From Variovorax paradoxus NBRC 15149 (lineage in GTDB: Bacteria; Pseudomonadota; Gammaproteobacteria; Burkholderiales; Burkholderiaceae_C): 64,000 nt of DNA. The notes under the pieces are model-generated. The model was not told the origin of the DNA, searched no databases, and was given only the letters and a program-made list of their open reading frames with translations. This document shows positions 48,995-57,932 of the stretch, piece after piece. The stretch spans positions 248,001 through 312,000 of the forward strand of contig NZ_BCUT01000006.1 in NCBI RefSeq assembly GCF_001591365.1, written 5' to 3'. Made by a program: the position numbers and the translations under genes. The stretch's first letter is position 1, and each line of letters starts with the position of its first letter.

Positions 48995-51274
48995 ATGACG
49001 AACCAGAATGCCCTGAAACCGATGGCACCGCATGCCCACTCCCATGCGCAGGCCGCTCCCGAAACGGCCTGCTGCGGCAACCCGGCCTGCGGCTCGCCGG
49101 CCGTCGCCATGCCCGCTGCCGACATTCCGAAGGGCGCCTTGCTCTTTCGCATTCCCACGATGGACTGCGCGGTCGAAGAGTCCGAGATCCGGCGCGCGCT
49201 CGAACCGGTCGCGGGTGTGCGCGGGCTGCGCTTTCGGCTCGGCGAACGCACCATGGCCATCACGGCCGACGAAGGCGCCTTGCCCGGTGCGCTCGACGCC
49301 ATCCGCAAGGCAGGCTTCAAGCCCGAGCCGTTGAACGACGCGGCAGGCAGGCCGGCCGACGGTGCGCAGCCGGCGGCAGCCTCTGCAGGCATCGCGGGCA
49401 TGAGCAGCGGCCTCGTGCGCCTCGTTGCCGCGCTGGTGCTCGCCATCGCGGCCGAGGCCGTTGCCTTTCTCGCACCGGAGGGCGCCGGGTCCATGGCGGC
49501 GGAGATGGGGCTCGCGCTCGCGGCCATCGCACTGGCCGGCCTCGACACCTACAAGAAGGGGTTTGCCGCGCTGCTGCGCGGGCGCCTGAACATCAACGCG
49601 CTGATGGCCGTGGCGGTCACGGGCGCCTTCCTGATCGGGCAATGGCCCGAGGCCGCGATGGTGATGGCGCTCTATGCCATTGCCGAGCTGATCGAGGCGC
49701 GCGCCGTCGATCGCGCGCGCAACGCCATCCAGGGCCTCTTGGCGCTGGCGCCCGACCTGGCCGAGGTCAGGCAGCCCGACGGCCGCTGGAAGACGGAGAA
49801 GGCCGAGACGGTGGCGCTCGATGCCGTGGTGCGCATCCGGCCCGGCGAACGCGTGCCGCTGGACGGCGTGGTGACCGAAGGGGCGAGCGCCATCGACCAG
49901 GCGCCGGTCACGGGCGAGAGCATCCCGGTCGACAAGGCGGTGGGAGACGCGGTGTTCGCGGGCACCATCAACCAGACGGCCGCGCTCGAATTCCGCGTCA
50001 CCGCGGTGGCGGCCAACACCACGCTCGCGCGCATCATCCATGCGGTCGAAGAGGCGCAGGGCACGCGCGCGCCCACGCAGCGCTTCGTCGACCGGTTCGC
50101 GGCCGTCTACACGCCCGCGGTCTTCGTGCTGGCCATTGCGGTGGCGCTGCTCACGCCCTGGCTCATGGACTGGAGCTGGACCGAGGCCATCTACAAGGCG
50201 CTGGTGCTGCTGGTCATTGCGTGCCCGTGCGCGCTGGTCATCTCGACGCCCGTCACGGTGGTGAGCGCGCTGGCCTCGGCCGCGCGGCGCGGCATCCTGA
50301 TCAAGGGCGGCACCTACCTCGAAGAGGCGCGCAGGCTCAAGGCCGTGGCACTCGACAAGACCGGCACCATCACCGAAGGCAAGCCGAAGCTGGTCGCATC
50401 GCGCCTGCTCGACCCCGCGGCGGATGAAGCCGCGATCTTTGCCATTGCCGCGAGCATCGCGGGCCGCTCCGACCATCCGGTGTCGAAGGCCATTGCCGAC
50501 GGGCTGAACCGCGAGCACCAGCCGGTCGGCGGCTTCACGGCCTTGCCCGGACGCGGCGTGCAGGCCGTGCACGAAGGCCGCAGCTATGTGCTTGGCAACC
50601 ACCGCCTGATCGAAGAGCAGGGGCTGTGCAGCCCCGCGCTCGAAGCCGAGCTGAAGCAGCATGAGGAAGCGGGGCGCACCGTCACGCTGCTGGCCTCCGG
50701 CCAGGCCGTGCTGGCGCTGTTCGCGGTGGCCGACACCATCAAGCCCTCTTCGAAGGCCGCCATGGCCGAGCTGCGCGCGCTGGGCGTCACGCCCGTGATG
50801 CTGACCGGCGACAACGCCGCCACGGCCAGGGCGATCGGCCTGCACGCGGGCATCGACGACGTGCGCGGCAACCTGCTGCCCGAGGAGAAGCTCGATGCCA
50901 TCAAGGCGCTGCAGCAGCGCCACGGCATGGCCGGCATGGCGGGCGACGGCATCAACGATGCGCCCGCGCTCGCGCAGGCCGACATCGGCTTTGCGATGGG
51001 CGGCGCCGGCACCGACACCGCCATGGAAGCGGCCGACGTGGTCATCATGAACGACGACCTGCGGCGCCTGCCCGAAACCATCCGCCTCTCGCGCCATGCG
51101 CATGCGGTGCTGTGGCAGAACATCACGCTCGCGCTCGGCATCAAGGCCGTGTTCTTCGTGCTCGCGGTGTTCGGCAGCGCCACCATGTGGATGGCGGTGT
51201 TTGCCGACATGGGCGCCAGCCTGCTGGTGGTGGCCAACGGATTGCGGCTGATGCGCGCACCGAAGGGCGGCTGA
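48995..51274 (+). CDS. cadA: Heavy-metal-translocating P-type ATPase (CadA/ZntA-like)
   Basis: 759 residues. An N-terminal His/Cys-rich segment (HAHSHAQ, CCGNPACG) is followed by an HMA-type domain with PTMDCAVEE (55-62), the acidic variant typical of Cd/Zn/Pb pumps. The membrane CPC motif is IACPCALVISTPV, the phosphorylation site DKTGT and the HP motif SDHPVSK; GDGINDAPA completes the hinge. It pumps Zn2+, Cd2+ or Pb2+ from cytoplasm to periplasm. The open frame reaches 48941, but that is upstream of the -35, so translation must start at 48995 or at the ATG at 49022. Confidence 0.94.
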   Translation: MTNQNALKPMAPHAHSHAQAAPETACCGNPACGSPAVAMPAADIPKGALLFRIPTMDCAVEESEIRRALEPVAGVRGLRFRLGERTMAITADEGALPGALDAIRKAGFKPEPLNDAAGRPADGAQPAAASAGIAGMSSGLVRLVAALVLAIAAEAVAFLAPEGAGSMAAEMGLALAAIALAGLDTYKKGFAALLRGRLNINALMAVAVTGAFLIGQWPEAAMVMALYAIAELIEARAVDRARNAIQGLLALAPDLAEVRQPDGRWKTEKAETVALDAVVRIRPGERVPLDGVVTEGASAIDQAPVTGESIPVDKAVGDAVFAGTINQTAALEFRVTAVAANTTLARIIHAVEEAQGTRAPTQRFVDRFAAVYTPAVFVLAIAVALLTPWLMDWSWTEAIYKALVLLVIACPCALVISTPVTVVSALASAARRGILIKGGTYLEEARRLKAVALDKTGTITEGKPKLVASRLLDPAADEAAIFAIAASIAGRSDHPVSKAIADGLNREHQPVGGFTALPGRGVQAVHEGRSYVLGNHRLIEEQGLCSPALEAELKQHEEAGRTVTLLASGQAVLALFAVADTIKPSSKAAMAELRALGVTPVMLTGDNAATARAIGLHAGIDDVRGNLLPEEKLDAIKALQQRHGMAGMAGDGINDAPALAQADIGFAMGGAGTDTAMEAADVVIMNDDLRRLPETIRLSRHAHAVLWQNITLALGIKAVFFVLAVFGSATMWMAVFADMGASLLVVANGLRLMRAPKGG

Positions 51275-51359
51275 GGAACGGCGCCCGCGCGGCGTTGCGG
51301 ACGAGGTGCCCGAACAAAACTAACATCGGGTGCTTCGCTCACCCCAGGCCACCGCTTCC

Positions 51360-52622
51360 ATGTCCGCCACTTCGCTCCTGCTGCAACTCATCGTCATCCT
51401 GAGCACCGCGCGCATCTGCGGCTGGGTGCTGCGCCACGTGGGCCAGCCCGGTGTGGTCGGTGAAATGGCGGCGGGGCTCATGCTGGGGCCGGTGGTCATG
51501 GGGGCACTGTTCCCCTCGCTGCATGCGCAGCTTTTTTCGAAGAGCCATCTCGAAGGCCTGTCTTCGCTCTCGACGGTGGGCCTGGTGCTCTTCATGTTCG
51601 TGGTGGGCCTGGAGCTGCGGACCACGCAGGGCGTGCGCGCGCAGCTGAAGGCGGCGGGCTATGTGGGCGCGCTCAGCGTCATCGTGCCGATGGTGCTGGG
51701 CCTGGCGATCTCGCCGGCGCTGCATCCGGCGCTGGCGCCCGCGGGCGTGGGCTTCTGGCCGTTCGCGCTGTTCATGGCCGCGGCGCTGTCGATCACGGCC
51801 TTTCCGGTGATGGCGCGCATCCTGAAGGACCGCGGCCTCACGCGCACGCCCTTCGGCCAGCTGTCGCTCGGCGCCGCGGCCGTGGTCGACGTGTTCGCCT
51901 GGATCCTGCTGGCGCTGGTGGTGGCGCTCGCGGGGGCGGGAGAGGGCTACGCGGGCCTTTTGAAGACCACGGCCGGCGTGGCCGTGCTGCTGGCCGTGCT
52001 GTTCTTCGGCCTGAAGCCGGCCTTCGCATGGATCCTGCGCACGCGCGCACCCGACGGCGAACCGTCGACCACGGTCATGGCCTCGCTCATGATCGGCCTC
52101 CTGGGCTGCGCGATGGTGACCGAATGGCTGCACCTGCATGCCGTGTTCGGCGCCTTCCTGTTCGGCGCCTGCCTGCCGCGCGACGACCGCCTGCTGAGTT
52201 CGCTCACCGAGCGCATCGAGCCGATCTCCATCGTCGTGCTGATGCCGCTGTTCTTTGCGCTTGCCGGGCTCGGCACCACCACCCATGCCTTCTCGGGCGC
52301 GAGCATCGGCGCCATGCTGCTGATCGTCGCGGTGGCCACCATCGGCAAGCTGGCCGGCGGCGCCATCGGCGCGCGCATGGCGGGCTACGGATGGCGCGAC
52401 AGCCTGGCCACCGGTTCGCTGATGAATGCGCGCGGGCTGATGGAACTCATCGTGATGAAGATCGGGCTGGATGCCGGCCTGATCGGTCCCGAGCTCTTCA
52501 CCATGCTGCTGGTGATGGCGCTGGTCACCACCGCGATGACCGGGCCGCTGATCAACCTGGTGATGGGGCGCGCCAAGGCTCCCGCCGGGGCCGAAGAGGC
52601 CGAGGCGCGCGCCAAGCCCTGA
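51360..52622 (+). CDS. CPA2 family cation:proton antiporter
   Basis: 420 residues, about 12 membrane segments (Na+/H+ exchanger fold, Pfam PF00999 type). GQPGVVGEMAAGLMLGP near 27 and AAALSITAFPVMARIL near 145 are typical, and LGAAAVVDVFAWILLAL carries the membrane Asp of the CPA2 ion site. It exchanges K+ or Na+ for protons. It is downstream of cadA by 85 bp and convergent with the sensor kinase (7-bp gap), so it may not be part of the metal system and could serve pH or ion balance during metal stress. Confidence 0.9.
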   Translation: MSATSLLLQLIVILSTARICGWVLRHVGQPGVVGEMAAGLMLGPVVMGALFPSLHAQLFSKSHLEGLSSLSTVGLVLFMFVVGLELRTTQGVRAQLKAAGYVGALSVIVPMVLGLAISPALHPALAPAGVGFWPFALFMAAALSITAFPVMARILKDRGLTRTPFGQLSLGAAAVVDVFAWILLALVVALAGAGEGYAGLLKTTAGVAVLLAVLFFGLKPAFAWILRTRAPDGEPSTTVMASLMIGLLGCAMVTEWLHLHAVFGAFLFGACLPRDDRLLSSLTERIEPISIVVLMPLFFALAGLGTTTHAFSGASIGAMLLIVAVATIGKLAGGAIGARMAGYGWRDSLATGSLMNARGLMELIVMKIGLDAGLIGPELFTMLLVMALVTTAMTGPLINLVMGRAKAPAGAEEAEARAKP

Positions 52623-52629
52623 TGCGCCG

Positions 52630-53961
52630 TCAGCGCGCGAGCGGCACCGCGAAGCCGATGCGGGTTTCGCCGTTCGCGCTGGAGGCGAACACGCGGCCGC
52701 CATGCATGCGCGCAATGGCCTCCACGATCGAGAGCCCCAGGCCGTGGTGGCGCGCCGACCGGTCCCGTGCGGGATCGGCGCGGTAGAAGCGCTCGAACAG
52801 GCGCGGCAGCGTCTCGGCCGCAATCGGTTCGCCGCGATTCACGACGGTGAGCGTGGCCTCGTTCGGTTCCGTGCCGATCTCGATGCCGATGCAGGACGCC
52901 GGCGCCGCGAAGCGGATCGCATTGCCCAGCAGGTTGGAAAGCGCACGCCGCACCAGGGAGGCATCGACGTCGGCCACGGCTTCGCCGGTGACCGTGGCCG
53001 CGAGTCCGGCCTCCTCGAGCATGGCTTCGTGGAAGTCGATCACGTCGCGCGCCTGCGCGGCCAGGCTCGTGCCGGCCTTCACGCGCAGCGGCGCGCCGCG
53101 CTCCGCCTGCGAGAGAAAGAGCATGTCGGTGACGATGCCCGAGAGCCTGCCGACCTCCTCGAGATTGGAGGCCAGGACGGCCTGCAGCTCGTCGTTCGGC
53201 CGCGGGCGCGACAGCGCGAGCTCGGTGGTGCCGATCAGGTTGGCGAGCGGTGTGCGCAGCTCGTGCGCGACGTCGGCATTGAACGATTCGAGCTGCACAT
53301 AGGCCTTCTGCACGCGCAGCAGCAGGGCATTGAACTGCGTGATCCACGGGTGCAGTTCGCGCGCGAACGCCGAGGCGTCGATGGGCTGGTTGATGTGGTC
53401 CGGCGTCAACGCGGCGGTGCGCCCGGCCAGCGCTTCCAGCGGCCGCAGGCCGCGCCGCACCAGCTGCGCGCCGGTCAGAGAGACCAGCAGCGTGCCCAGC
53501 ACGGCGGCCGCCAGCAGCGTCCATGCAAGGCGGCGCAGCAGCACCACGTCCCGTGCCACGTCGATGCCGATGCGGATCGAAAGCGGTGTGCCGCCGGCTG
53601 ATCGGCCCCACGTGTGCACGAAGTCGCGCTGGAGCCAGCGTCCGCCTGCGGGCGGCTCGGAGCGGAAGAACACGCTGCCGTCGGACTGCCGCGCAATCGA
53701 CAGGCGCACGTCGTCCTGCAGCGAGAAGAAGTCCTCGAGCTTGTGGCGCAGGAAGGAAAGGTCGCCGTCCTTCTCGCCTTCCTCGAGCAGGTGCCGCACC
53801 AGCTGCGCCTTGTGCTCGAGCTCGCCATCCTGCTTTTCGCCGAAGCTCCACGCCGTCACCAGGTAGACCGCGAGGCAGGCCACGCTCAGGCAGAAGAAGG
53901 CCTGCGCGGCAAACCAGGAGGTGAGCCGGTTGCGGATCGAGTGCGGCCGCGCCGGGCTCAC
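52630..53961 (-). CDS. czcS: Sensor histidine kinase, heavy-metal type (CzcS/CusS-like)
   Basis: 443 residues from a GTG at 53961 that overlaps the regulator stop as GTGA. Two membrane segments (about 14-34 and 150-172) flank a periplasmic sensor. A HAMP-like region leads into HisKA with phospho-acceptor His in DVAHELRTPLANLIGT, and the HATPase shows LLGNAIRFA and HHGLGLSIVEAIARMHGG. It should sense periplasmic metal and phosphorylate the OmpR-type partner. The open frame upstream of 53961 overlaps the regulator gene and is not used. Symbol by context. Confidence 0.88.
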   Translation of the reverse strand: MSPARPHSIRNRLTSWFAAQAFFCLSVACLAVYLVTAWSFGEKQDGELEHKAQLVRHLLEEGEKDGDLSFLRHKLEDFFSLQDDVRLSIARQSDGSVFFRSEPPAGGRWLQRDFVHTWGRSAGGTPLSIRIGIDVARDVVLLRRLAWTLLAAAVLGTLLVSLTGAQLVRRGLRPLEALAGRTAALTPDHINQPIDASAFARELHPWITQFNALLLRVQKAYVQLESFNADVAHELRTPLANLIGTTELALSRPRPNDELQAVLASNLEEVGRLSGIVTDMLFLSQAERGAPLRVKAGTSLAAQARDVIDFHEAMLEEAGLAATVTGEAVADVDASLVRRALSNLLGNAIRFAAPASCIGIEIGTEPNEATLTVVNRGEPIAAETLPRLFERFYRADPARDRSARHHGLGLSIVEAIARMHGGRVFASSANGETRIGFAVPLAR

Positions 53962-54635
53962 GACCAGGAACGATCCTCGAGCACGTAGCCCATGCCGCGC
54001 ACCGTGTGCAGCAGCTTGACGTCGAACGGGTCGTCGATCTTGCTGCGCAGGCGGCGGATGGCCACCTCGACCACGTTGGTGTCGCTGTCGAAGTTCATCT
54101 CCCACACCTGCTCGGCGAGCGTGCTGCGCGAAAGTATCTGCCCGCGGCGGCGCAGCAGCACCACCAGCAGCGTGAACTCCTTGGCCGTGAGGTCCAGCCG
54201 CGTGCGGTTGCGAAAGCACTTGCGGCTGGCCAGGTCGAGTTCCAGGTCGGCCAGCCGCAGCACGGTGGACTCCTGCGGCTTGCCGCGGCGCAGCAGCGCC
54301 TGGATGCGCGCCAGCAGCTCGGAAAAGGAAAAGGGCTTGACGAGGTAGTCGTCGGCGCCTTGCTGCAGGCCGTTGACCCGGTCCTCGACCTTGTCGCGCG
54401 CGGTGAGCACCAGCACGGGCACGTTGCTGGTGCGCCGGATCGCCTGCAGCACCGCGAAGCCGTCGATGCCGGGGAGCATCACGTCGAGCAGGATCAGCGC
54501 GTAGTCGCCCTCGGTGGCGAGGTAGCGGCCTTCGATGCCGTCGCGCGCGATGTCGACCACGTAGCCGTTCTCTTCCAGGCCCTTCTTCAGGTAGTCGCCC
54601 AGCTTGGGCTCGTCTTCAATGACCAGAATTCGCAT
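53958..54635 (-). CDS. czcR: OmpR family response regulator, heavy-metal type (CzcR/CusR-like)
   Basis: 225 residues. Receiver domain with Asp in LLDVMLPGIDGF and Lys in YLVKPFSFSEL; C-terminal winged helix (LTAKEFTLLVVLLRRRGQILSRSTLAEQVWEMNFDSDTNVVEVAIRRLRSKID), very like CopR/CusR/CzcR. It is divergent from the czcI-C-B-A genes. A perfect palindrome, TTACGAATTCGTAA, lies 37 bp upstream of its start and is the probable binding site for both directions. Co-translated with the kinase through a GTGA overlap. Confidence 0.93.
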   Translation of the reverse strand: MRILVIEDEPKLGDYLKKGLEENGYVVDIARDGIEGRYLATEGDYALILLDVMLPGIDGFAVLQAIRRTSNVPVLVLTARDKVEDRVNGLQQGADDYLVKPFSFSELLARIQALLRRGKPQESTVLRLADLELDLASRKCFRNRTRLDLTAKEFTLLVVLLRRRGQILSRSTLAEQVWEMNFDSDTNVVEVAIRRLRSKIDDPFDVKLLHTVRGMGYVLEDRSWS

Positions 54636-54671
54636 CGACGGATGTTAACGATGGGGCAGGAGCGCAGGAGG

Positions 54672-54685
54672 TTACGAATTCGTAA
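54672..54685. promoter_or_regulatory. Palindromic site for the CzcR/CusR-like regulator
   Basis: TTACGAATTCGTAA is a perfect 14-bp palindrome in the 162-bp gap between czcR and czcI. OmpR-type metal regulators are known to bind short TTAC/GTAA-type dyads, and the position suits control of both divergent genes. The binding itself is inferred. Confidence 0.6.
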
Positions 54686-54797
54686 TGAGAGCGACGGGCA
54701 AAAGCCCGCACGCCTGTCGTACATTGCGCCGCAACCTGCAAACCGCAGGGGCATTGCAGGCCAGCATGCCATATGCCGCCGATATACTTTTTGCTCC

Positions 54798-55172
54798 ATG
54801 CGCCGCTGGCTCCTGATCTTTCTGCTGCTTGTGCTCCCGTTCCAGTTCAGCTGGGCGGCCTCGGCCGCCTATTGCCAGCACGAGCGCGATGCGCAGCCAG
54901 GCCACTGGGGCCATCACGAGCACGCACCGGACCGCAGCGCGGACGGTTCGCGCACCGACGATGCGCAGAAGAGCCCCGGCACCCAGCCCAATGCCGTGCT
55001 CGGCGATTGCGCCGCCTGCCACCTGGGGCAGGCGCAACACCTGCCGCCGGCAGCCGATCGCGCGCATGCGCCCTTGCCCATCGCGCAGGCGCTGCGCGCC
55101 ATGCCCGCCGAGCATTTCATCTCGCACATCTCCGAAGTGCCCGTGCCTCCTGCGTGGCCTCTCGCCCTTTGA
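54798..55172 (+). CDS. czcI: CzcI-like small periplasmic metal-resistance protein
   Basis: 124 residues. Signal peptide MRRWLLIFLLLVLPFQFSWA, then a His/Cys-bearing mature part: AAYCQHERD, GHWGHHEHAPD and LGDCAACHLGQAQH. Proteins of this type stand first in czc operons; their role (regulatory or metal-buffering) is not settled. The CAACH sequence resembles a c-type haem site but occurs alone in a His-rich metal protein, so metal binding is more likely. The ATG at 54798 is chosen for the signal peptide. Followed by czcC after 103 bp. Confidence 0.8.
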   Translation: MRRWLLIFLLLVLPFQFSWAASAAYCQHERDAQPGHWGHHEHAPDRSADGSRTDDAQKSPGTQPNAVLGDCAACHLGQAQHLPPAADRAHAPLPIAQALRAMPAEHFISHISEVPVPPAWPLAL

Positions 55173-55275
55173 TTCGGCGAGAGAACAAGCACCCCCACCC
55201 CTGATACCCGACATCAGCCGCTGAGCCCTCTCGCCGAATTCGTCCGCCCGTTGTTTTGCAACCCAGGAGAATTCG

Positions 55276-56604
55276 ATGCGCACGCTCTTCGTGCCGCTGG
55301 CCGTCATGGCCTTGGCGGTGCCCCCGGCATTTTCACAACCCGCTGCCGGTTCCAACCCTTCGCCGATCCGGCACACGGCCGCGGCAACGGCGGAGCCCGC
55401 CGGCCCGCTGGACCTGCGCAGCGCGCTCGCGCTTGCGCTGCGCTTCAATCCCGGGCTCTCGTCCGCCTCGCGCGAGCGCGAGGCCGGCGATGCGGCCGTG
55501 CTGCAGGCCGGTGCCTGGCCCAATCCGGTGTTCGAGGCGCAGGTGGAAGACCTGCGCCGCGGCAACCGCACCACCACGCTGCAGCTGAGCCAGCCCATCG
55601 AGCTGGGTGGCAAGCGCGCGGCCCGCGTGACGGCGGCCGAGCGCGCGCGCGACCAGGCCGCGTCGGCGCTGCTCGCGCGGCGCTCCGAATTGCGCGCATC
55701 GGTGATCACGATGTTCTTCGAGCTGCTGGCCGCGCAGGAGCGCCTGCGCCTGGCGCAGGATTCGGTCGGGCTTGCGGAGACGGCCACCCGCACTGCCGCC
55801 AACCGCGTGGCGGCCGGCAAGGTCTCGCCGCTGGAAGAAAGCCGCGCGCGCGTGGCCGAGGCCGGCATCCGCGTCGAGCTGCTGCAGGCCGAAGGCGCGC
55901 TGCGTTCGGCGCGCCAGCAATTGGCCGCGCTCTGGGGCAACCCGAACCCGCGATTCACGCAGGCGGACGGCGCGCTCGACCGGCTGCCGGCCGATGCTGC
56001 TGCGGCGGATGTGGAGGGCCGGCTCTCCGCGGCGCCGGTGTTGCGGCAGGCGCGGCTCGAGGTGGAGCGGCGCCAGGCGCTGTCGGACCTGGAGCAGGCC
56101 CGGCGCGTGCCCGACGTCACGGTGTCGCTGGGCGCCAAGCGCGTGCCGGCCGATGAGGGCATGGGCAGCGGCAGCAGCCGCAACCAGGTCGTGGTGGGCC
56201 TGTCGGTGCCGCTGCCGATCTTCGACACCAACCGCGGCAATGTGGCCGAGGCGCTGAGCCGCGAAGAGAAGGCGCGCGACGAGCTCGCCGCGGCCGAGCT
56301 GCAACTGGGCGCCGACGTGGCGCGCGCCACCGAGCGCCTGCGCTCGGCGCGCGCCACCGCCCTGACGCTGCAGCGCGATGCACTGCCCGGCGCCGAAGCC
56401 GCCTACAAGGCCGCCGCCAGAGGCTTCGAGCTCGGCAAGTTCAGCTTTCTCGAGGCGCTCGATGCGCAGCGCACGCTGTTCCAGGTGCGCAACCAGCACC
56501 TGCTGGCCGTGGCCGATGCGCACCGCGCGGCCGCCGAGCTCGACCGGCTGCTCGGCATCGGCGCCGATGAAGAAACCCCTGATGCGGCACCCGCCGTGCG
56601 CTGA
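55276..56604 (+). CDS. czcC: CzcC-like outer-membrane efflux protein
   Basis: 442 residues. Signal peptide about 1-20 (ending PPAFS), then two repeated outer-membrane-factor (TolC-like) halves of long alpha-helices; QPIELGGKRAARVTAAE in the first half is typical of CzcC proteins. It forms the outer-membrane channel of the Czc efflux complex. AGGAG precedes the ATG. czcB follows after 17 bp. Confidence 0.93.
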   Translation: MRTLFVPLAVMALAVPPAFSQPAAGSNPSPIRHTAAATAEPAGPLDLRSALALALRFNPGLSSASREREAGDAAVLQAGAWPNPVFEAQVEDLRRGNRTTTLQLSQPIELGGKRAARVTAAERARDQAASALLARRSELRASVITMFFELLAAQERLRLAQDSVGLAETATRTAANRVAAGKVSPLEESRARVAEAGIRVELLQAEGALRSARQQLAALWGNPNPRFTQADGALDRLPADAAAADVEGRLSAAPVLRQARLEVERRQALSDLEQARRVPDVTVSLGAKRVPADEGMGSGSSRNQVVVGLSVPLPIFDTNRGNVAEALSREEKARDELAAAELQLGADVARATERLRSARATALTLQRDALPGAEAAYKAAARGFELGKFSFLEALDAQRTLFQVRNQHLLAVADAHRAAAELDRLLGIGADEETPDAAPAVR

Positions 56605-56621
56605 CAAGGAATGCACCAATC

Positions 56622-57923
56622 ATGAACACCGAAGAAGAACGCAAGTCTTTCGCCGAGCGCGTCGGCAGGAAGCAGTGGATCGCCATCGCGGTCGTGCTGG
56701 CGCTAGGCCTCGGCGCCGGCGCGATGATCCTGCGCACTGCGCCGCCCGCGCCCGAAGCGGCGGGGCATTCGGAAGCCGAGGGGCATGCCGATGGCGAGCA
56801 CCATGAGGAAGGCAAGGCCGAGGGCAAGGACGAGCACGGCCACGGCCACGGCGAAGCCAAGGGCCATGCCGCCGAGGAGCACAACGAGGAAGAAGAGAAG
56901 AAGATCGCCTTCACCGACGCGCAGATCCAGGCCGCCGGCGTGGCCATCGAAAGTGCCGGCCCGGCGCGCATCAAGACCACGCTGCAGCTGCCCGGCGAGA
57001 TCAAGGTCAACGAAGACCGCACGGCCCACGTGGTGCCGCGCGTGGCGGGCGTGGTCGAGAGCGTGCCCGCCAACCTCGGGCAGGAGGTCAAGCGCGGACA
57101 GGTGCTGGCGGTGCTCTCGAGCCCGACGCTGTCGGAGCAGCGCAGCGAGCTTCGGTCGGCACAGCGCCGGCTCGAGCTCGCCCGCACCACCTACCAGCGC
57201 GAGAAGAAGCTCTGGGAAGAAAAGATCTCGGCCCAGCAGGACTACCTGCAGGCGCAGCAGGCCATGCAGGAGGCGCAGATCGCCGTGGCCAATGCGAACC
57301 AGAAGCTGCTGGCGCTGGGCGCCGCGCCCGCTTCTTCGGCCCTGGGCCGCTACGAGCTGCGCGCGCCCTTCGACGGCATGGTGGTCGAGAAGCACATCTC
57401 GCTTGGCGAATCGGTGAAGGAAGACGCCAGCGTCTTCACCATTTCCGATCTCTCGACCGTGTGGGCCGAGATCAGCGTGGCCGCCAGCAACCTGAACCTG
57501 GTGCGCATCGGCGAGCCGGTGAACATCCGCTCCAGCGCATTCGAGCAGGCGGCCAGCGGCACGGTGTCCTACGTGGGCTCGCTGATCGGCGCGCAGACGC
57601 GCACCGCCACGGCACGCGTCACGGTGACGAACCCGCAGCGCATCTGGCGGCCCGGGCTGTTCGTGAATGTGGAGCTCGTCTCGTCGGAGGCCGAGGCCGC
57701 GGTGACGGTTTCGGCCGACGCGGTGCAGGCGGTGGAAGACAAGCCCACCGTCTTCCTCAAGGTGCCGGGCGGCTTCATGCCGCAGCAGGTGCAGACCGGC
57801 CGCAGCGACGGCCGGCGCATCGAAGTGTTGAGCGGCCTGAAGCCCGGCGCGGCCCACGCCGCCAGCGGCAGCTTCGTCGTGAAGTCGCAGCAGGGCAAGA
57901 GCTCTGCCACCCACACCCACTGA
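56622..57923 (+). CDS. czcB: CzcB-like periplasmic adaptor with His/Glu-rich segment
   Basis: 433 residues. A membrane anchor (about 18-38) is followed by an acidic His-rich metal-binding segment (about 48-92, with HADGEHHEEG and EHGHGHGEAKGH). The HlyD-type lipoyl/hairpin part (VVPRVAGVVESVPANLGQEVKRGQVLAVL, then a coiled coil to about 235) and the beta-barrel and membrane-proximal domains complete it. It couples the CzcA pump to the CzcC channel; the His-rich stretch fits Zn/Cd/Co delivery or chelation. Confidence 0.94.
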   Translation: MNTEEERKSFAERVGRKQWIAIAVVLALGLGAGAMILRTAPPAPEAAGHSEAEGHADGEHHEEGKAEGKDEHGHGHGEAKGHAAEEHNEEEEKKIAFTDAQIQAAGVAIESAGPARIKTTLQLPGEIKVNEDRTAHVVPRVAGVVESVPANLGQEVKRGQVLAVLSSPTLSEQRSELRSAQRRLELARTTYQREKKLWEEKISAQQDYLQAQQAMQEAQIAVANANQKLLALGAAPASSALGRYELRAPFDGMVVEKHISLGESVKEDASVFTISDLSTVWAEISVAASNLNLVRIGEPVNIRSSAFEQAASGTVSYVGSLIGAQTRTATARVTVTNPQRIWRPGLFVNVELVSSEAEAAVTVSADAVQAVEDKPTVFLKVPGGFMPQQVQTGRSDGRRIEVLSGLKPGAAHAASGSFVVKSQQGKSSATHTH

Positions 57924-57932
57924 GGACGCCGC

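Noticed and set aside
54980..55050. CAACH in the CzcI-like protein as a cytochrome c haem site
   Set aside because: It is a single motif in a small His-rich protein of a metal operon with no other haem-protein features; metal chelation is more likely.
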